Assembly (NCBI GenBank): GCA_047629975.1 | Contig: JBLHUT010000239.1 | Coordinates: forward strand, 1-5,400 | DNA: 5,400 nucleotides | From: JBLHUT01 sp047629975 | GTDB taxonomy: Bacteria; Pseudomonadota; Alphaproteobacteria; Rhodobacterales; Rhodobacteraceae | Reading direction: 5' to 3' | Shown here: positions 4,664 through 5,400 of the stretch, piece after piece | How the letters are laid out: each line of letters begins with the position of its first letter | How positions within the stretch are numbered: the stretch's first letter is position 1 | The notes under the pieces: model-generated | Seen by the model: the letters and a program-made list of their open reading frames with translations, nothing else | Told to the model about the DNA's origin: nothing | The model's database searches: none | Program-made: the position numbers and the translations under genes

Positions 4664-5400
4664 CCGACATCCCCGTTGCCCAACAAACCACAAAGCCCAA
4701 ACCGAAAAGCCGCATTGCCGATTTCCTCGATTCGGATTTTGCCTATGCGTTCAGCCGGTCACCGGTTGCGATGGTCTCTGCCGGCGTTGTCGCGCTGTTG
4801 GTTCTGTGCGCGCTCTTTGCGCCGTTGATTGCGCCGCATGATCCTTTCAATCCCGGATCACTGAACCTGATGAACGGGTTTTCGGCGCCCGGCACGCCCA
4901 ACGCATTTACCGGCGAAAGTTTCATTCTGGGCACCGATGATCAAGGGCGCGATGTCTTCTCGACCATCCTGTACGGCATGCGGGTTTCGCTTTTTGTTGG
5001 CTTCTCGGCTGTGCTTTTTGCGATGGTTCTGGGCATCACTCTGGGCCTTTTAGCGGGATATGTCGGGGGCTGGACCGAAACGATCATCATGCGCACCGCC
5101 GATGTGCAACTGACCTTTCCGGCGATCCTTGTGGCAATGCTGATCTTTGGCGTTGCAAAAGGCGTCCTGCCTGTCGAATATCGTGACCAAATGGCGATCT
5201 GGGTGCTGATCATCGCGATCGGCTTGTCCGACTGGGTGCAATTCGCACGGGTCGTGCGCGGTGCAACACTTGTTGAAAAGAACAAGGATTATGTCCAGGC
5301 CGCCCGTCTCATCGGGCGCACCGGCCCGGCAATCATGCTGCGTCATATCCTTCCCAATGTGCTGTCGCCCGTGCTGGTTATTGCAACGATTTCCCTCGCA
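4660..5400 (+). CDS. dppC: ABC transporter permease, DppC/OppC-like (3' end missing)
   Basis: Second pore-forming subunit of the importer, partner of the preceding DppB-like protein. The window holds 247 codons in frame with no stop; the family is usually near 290-300 residues, so roughly 45-50 are beyond the edge. After a polar N-terminus of about 35 residues comes a first helix (36-58) ending in APLIAPHDP. Then comes the DppC/OppC signature LGTDDQGRDVFSTILYG (90-106), followed by helices near 108-135, 153-170 and 178-197. The EAA loop that docks the ATPase spans about 205-240 (DYVQAARLIGR, then LRHILPNVLSP). The start ATG 4660 overlaps the dppB-like stop and has a strong GGGAGGA before it. 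The ATPase genes (dppD/dppF type) are expected next but are not in view. The truncation is a window edge, not a mutation. Confidence 0.93.
   Translation, partial: MTDIPVAQQTTKPKPKSRIADFLDSDFAYAFSRSPVAMVSAGVVALLVLCALFAPLIAPHDPFNPGSLNLMNGFSAPGTPNAFTGESFILGTDDQGRDVFSTILYGMRVSLFVGFSAVLFAMVLGITLGLLAGYVGGWTETIIMRTADVQLTFPAILVAMLIFGVAKGVLPVEYRDQMAIWVLIIAIGLSDWVQFARVVRGATLVEKNKDYVQAARLIGRTGPAIMLRHILPNVLSPVLVIATISLA

Overview
The window looks like a stretch of an alphaproteobacterial chromosome, most likely from the Rhodobacterales or a related group. This is inferred from the moderately GC-rich coding sequence, the style of the transporter proteins and the short intergenic spaces; no marker gene fixes the taxon. 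It holds five protein genes: four complete, and one that runs off the right edge. I see no RNA gene, insertion sequence, CRISPR array or phage remnant.

Layout. Positions 74-1654 (+) encode a periplasmic family-5 (DppA/OppA-type) substrate-binding protein. A palindrome over its stop codon and a strong GC-rich hairpin follow at 1651-1710. Next comes a convergent minus-strand gene (1728-2396) for a small polytopic membrane protein resembling the DedA/VTT group. A gene-free region of about 340 bases (2397-2739) separates it from a plus-strand gene (2740-3627) for a protein that appears to be two PAS domains and nothing else. After 58 bases come the two permease genes of a Dpp/Opp-type ABC importer: dppB-like (3686-4663) and dppC-like (from 4660, open at the right end), which overlap by ATGA.

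How the genes may work together. The binding protein and the two permeases look like three parts of one oligopeptide/dipeptide-type importer, whose ATPase genes would be expected beyond the right edge. The arrangement is unusual because the binding-protein gene is cut off from the permeases by an opposite-strand membrane-protein gene and by the PAS gene. The PAS gene has its own consensus -10 box (TATAAT, 2705-2710) inside a 7-bp inverted repeat, and it seems to be the first gene of the permease operon. It is therefore a candidate sensor or regulator of uptake. This is an inference from gene order; nothing in the window shows the mechanism or the substrate.

I found no clearly new multi-gene system. 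The best leads are the output-less double-PAS protein heading the permease operon, the operator-like dyad around its promoter, the possible leaderless transcription of the membrane-protein gene, and a G8 tract inside that gene.
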